A stretch of DNA of 50,748 bases, taken from Desulfobacula sp. Lineage in GTDB: Bacteria > Desulfobacterota > Desulfobacteria > Desulfobacterales > Desulfobacteraceae. Of this stretch, positions 49,949-50,748 are shown piece after piece. Position numbers and translations under genes: made by a program. The stretch lies in NCBI RefSeq assembly GCF_030611305.1, contig NZ_JAUWQB010000017.1, positions 1 to 50,748 of the forward strand, in the 5' to 3' direction. Positions within the stretch are counted from its first letter, which is position 1. Each line of letters begins with the position of its first letter. The notes under the pieces are model-generated. The model saw only the letters and a program-made list of their open reading frames with translations, did not search any database and was not told where the DNA came from.

Positions 49949-50577
49949 TCAACCCGCTGGAATCTGGGCTTGTTAATATCAATCCAGTCAAGAATTTTAT
50001 CCATTTCATCGCAAATTTCCTTTAATGCCCGGCCCCGGTGGCTCACCTGTCCCTTTTCTTCAATGGTCAACTGGGCAAAGGTTTTATTAAATTCTGGATA
50101 AAAAAAGAGTGGATCATATCCAAACCCGTTTTCACCGGATGGCTCTTTTGTGATAACGCCTTTGCATTCCCCTTCATAGGTGAGGGCGGCACCCGTGGGA
50201 ACGGCTATGGAAATCACACACTTAAAGGCTGCATTCCGGTTTTCTTTGCCTTTCAAGTCGGCCAGCATTTTTTTAACATTGTCTTTATCTGAGGCGCTTT
50301 CACCGGCATATCTGGCAGAATAGACACCTGGCGCACCGTCAAGTGCTTCGACACAAAGCCCGGAGTCATCAGCCATGGCAGGATGCCCTAAAATTTTTGC
50401 TGTAAAGGAGGCTTTTTTATAGGCATTGTCATCAAAGGTTTTTCCATCTTCAATGACTTCAGGGATAGGACCGAAATCATCAAGGTTTTTGATATCAATG
50501 GGAAAATCTTTTAAAAGCGCTTTAATTTCTCTTGTTTTTCCCTTATTTCTGGTTGCAAGAACGATTATTTGTTTCAA
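49927..50577 (-). CDS. rdgB: XTP/dITP pyrophosphatase (RdgB/HAM1)
   Basis: 216 residues. The nucleotide-binding start VLATRNKGKTREIKALL, the metal pair in AMADDSGLCVEAL (about 66-78), GVYSARYAG and VSHRGRALKE are diagnostic. It removes deaminated purine triphosphates (XTP, ITP/dITP) from the pool. Length is normal (about 200), and the last 15 residues overlap the nitroreductase start. Most upstream gene of the operon in this window. Confidence 0.95.
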   Translation of the reverse strand: MKQIIVLATRNKGKTREIKALLKDFPIDIKNLDDFGPIPEVIEDGKTFDDNAYKKASFTAKILGHPAMADDSGLCVEALDGAPGVYSARYAGESASDKDNVKKMLADLKGKENRNAAFKCVISIAVPTGAALTYEGECKGVITKEPSGENGFGYDPLFFYPEFNKTFAQLTIEEKGQVSHRGRALKEICDEMDKILDWIDINKPRFQRVECKGENL

Positions 50578-50748
50578 TGGTTTGCTCCATATTAATTTTC
50601 AGGTTTGATTTTGGAATAATATAAGATCAAGCACCCATTTTGTAAACCCCTGGCACATAAATAAGCAATTCTCGGTCACGTACTATTTTCAAATTTAGCG
50701 CACCTGTTTTTTTTATCGGAGCATACCGCTTTCAAGGTTAACAGGCTT

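Noticed and set aside
50713-50748. Possible end of a minus-strand gene entering from the right edge
   Set aside because: Eleven codons before TAA are too few to support; nothing else is seen between 50578 and the end.
1-50748. CRISPR array or insertion-sequence transposase
   Set aside because: No regularly spaced direct repeats and no transposase or integrase reading frame were found on either strand.

Overview
The window looks like a chromosomal segment of a mesophilic, strictly anaerobic Desulfobacterota bacterium, most like Desulfobacteraceae (sulfate reducers). The pointers are a complete rnf cluster preceded by a tetraheme c-type cytochrome, a Na+-pumping decarboxylase pair, a DUF362 ferredoxin-type protein, a split PurH, and moderate GC. 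This placement rests on gene content only; no marker gene was compared.

Layout. 1-1150: remnant of a NYN-domain gene facing out of the window, then an AbrB-type antitoxin / Doc-type toxin pair with a promoter and candidate operator, then tRNA-Leu(CAA). 1310-5541 (minus): one tightly overlapping operon, DUF1992 protein - small membrane protein - ddl - purD-purE fusion - tsaC. 5751-7781 (plus): a stand-alone EF-G. 7778-14032 (minus): a nucleoside/BMP-type ABC importer (binding protein, double-domain ATPase, two permeases) followed by an M48 metalloprotease with TPRs. 14190-16140: an accessory islet bounded by two long inverted-repeat elements that share the same apical loop. It carries a small lipoprotein and an unrecognised gene interrupted by an in-frame TAG and followed by a membrane segment in another frame. 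16356-20657 (plus): cyclic-nucleotide-binding protein, OadG-like and OadB-like Na+ pump subunits, a small unknown, and an acetolactate-synthase-like TPP enzyme. 20671-26430 (minus): a DUF362 ferredoxin protein, then a four-gene operon lrp - panB - unknown - GDH::CBS. 26673-28610 (plus): PurH split into two genes. 28618-32304: RNase II/R-family nuclease, Smr protein, MltG. 32405-39592 (minus): rseC - cytochrome - rnfC-D-G-E-A-B, with RnfB fused to a GltD-like flavoprotein. 39745-50577: tRNA-Asn, a DUF374 acyltransferase, znuABC, a histidine kinase/response regulator pair, a phosphopantetheinyl transferase, and an operon rdgB - nitroreductase - B12/radical SAM protein - DUF6178-like protein.

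The strongest unusual signals are three. First, the Rnf complex: RnfC lacks the glycine-rich NADH/FMN motifs, while RnfB has gained a complete NAD(P)H/FAD oxidoreductase module and a tetraheme cytochrome gene leads the cluster. Second, the pair of stem-variable, loop-conserved inverted repeats around 14.3 and 16.05 kb. Third, the lrp-panB-unknown-GDH::CBS operon, which together suggests valine/2-oxoisovalerate chemistry.
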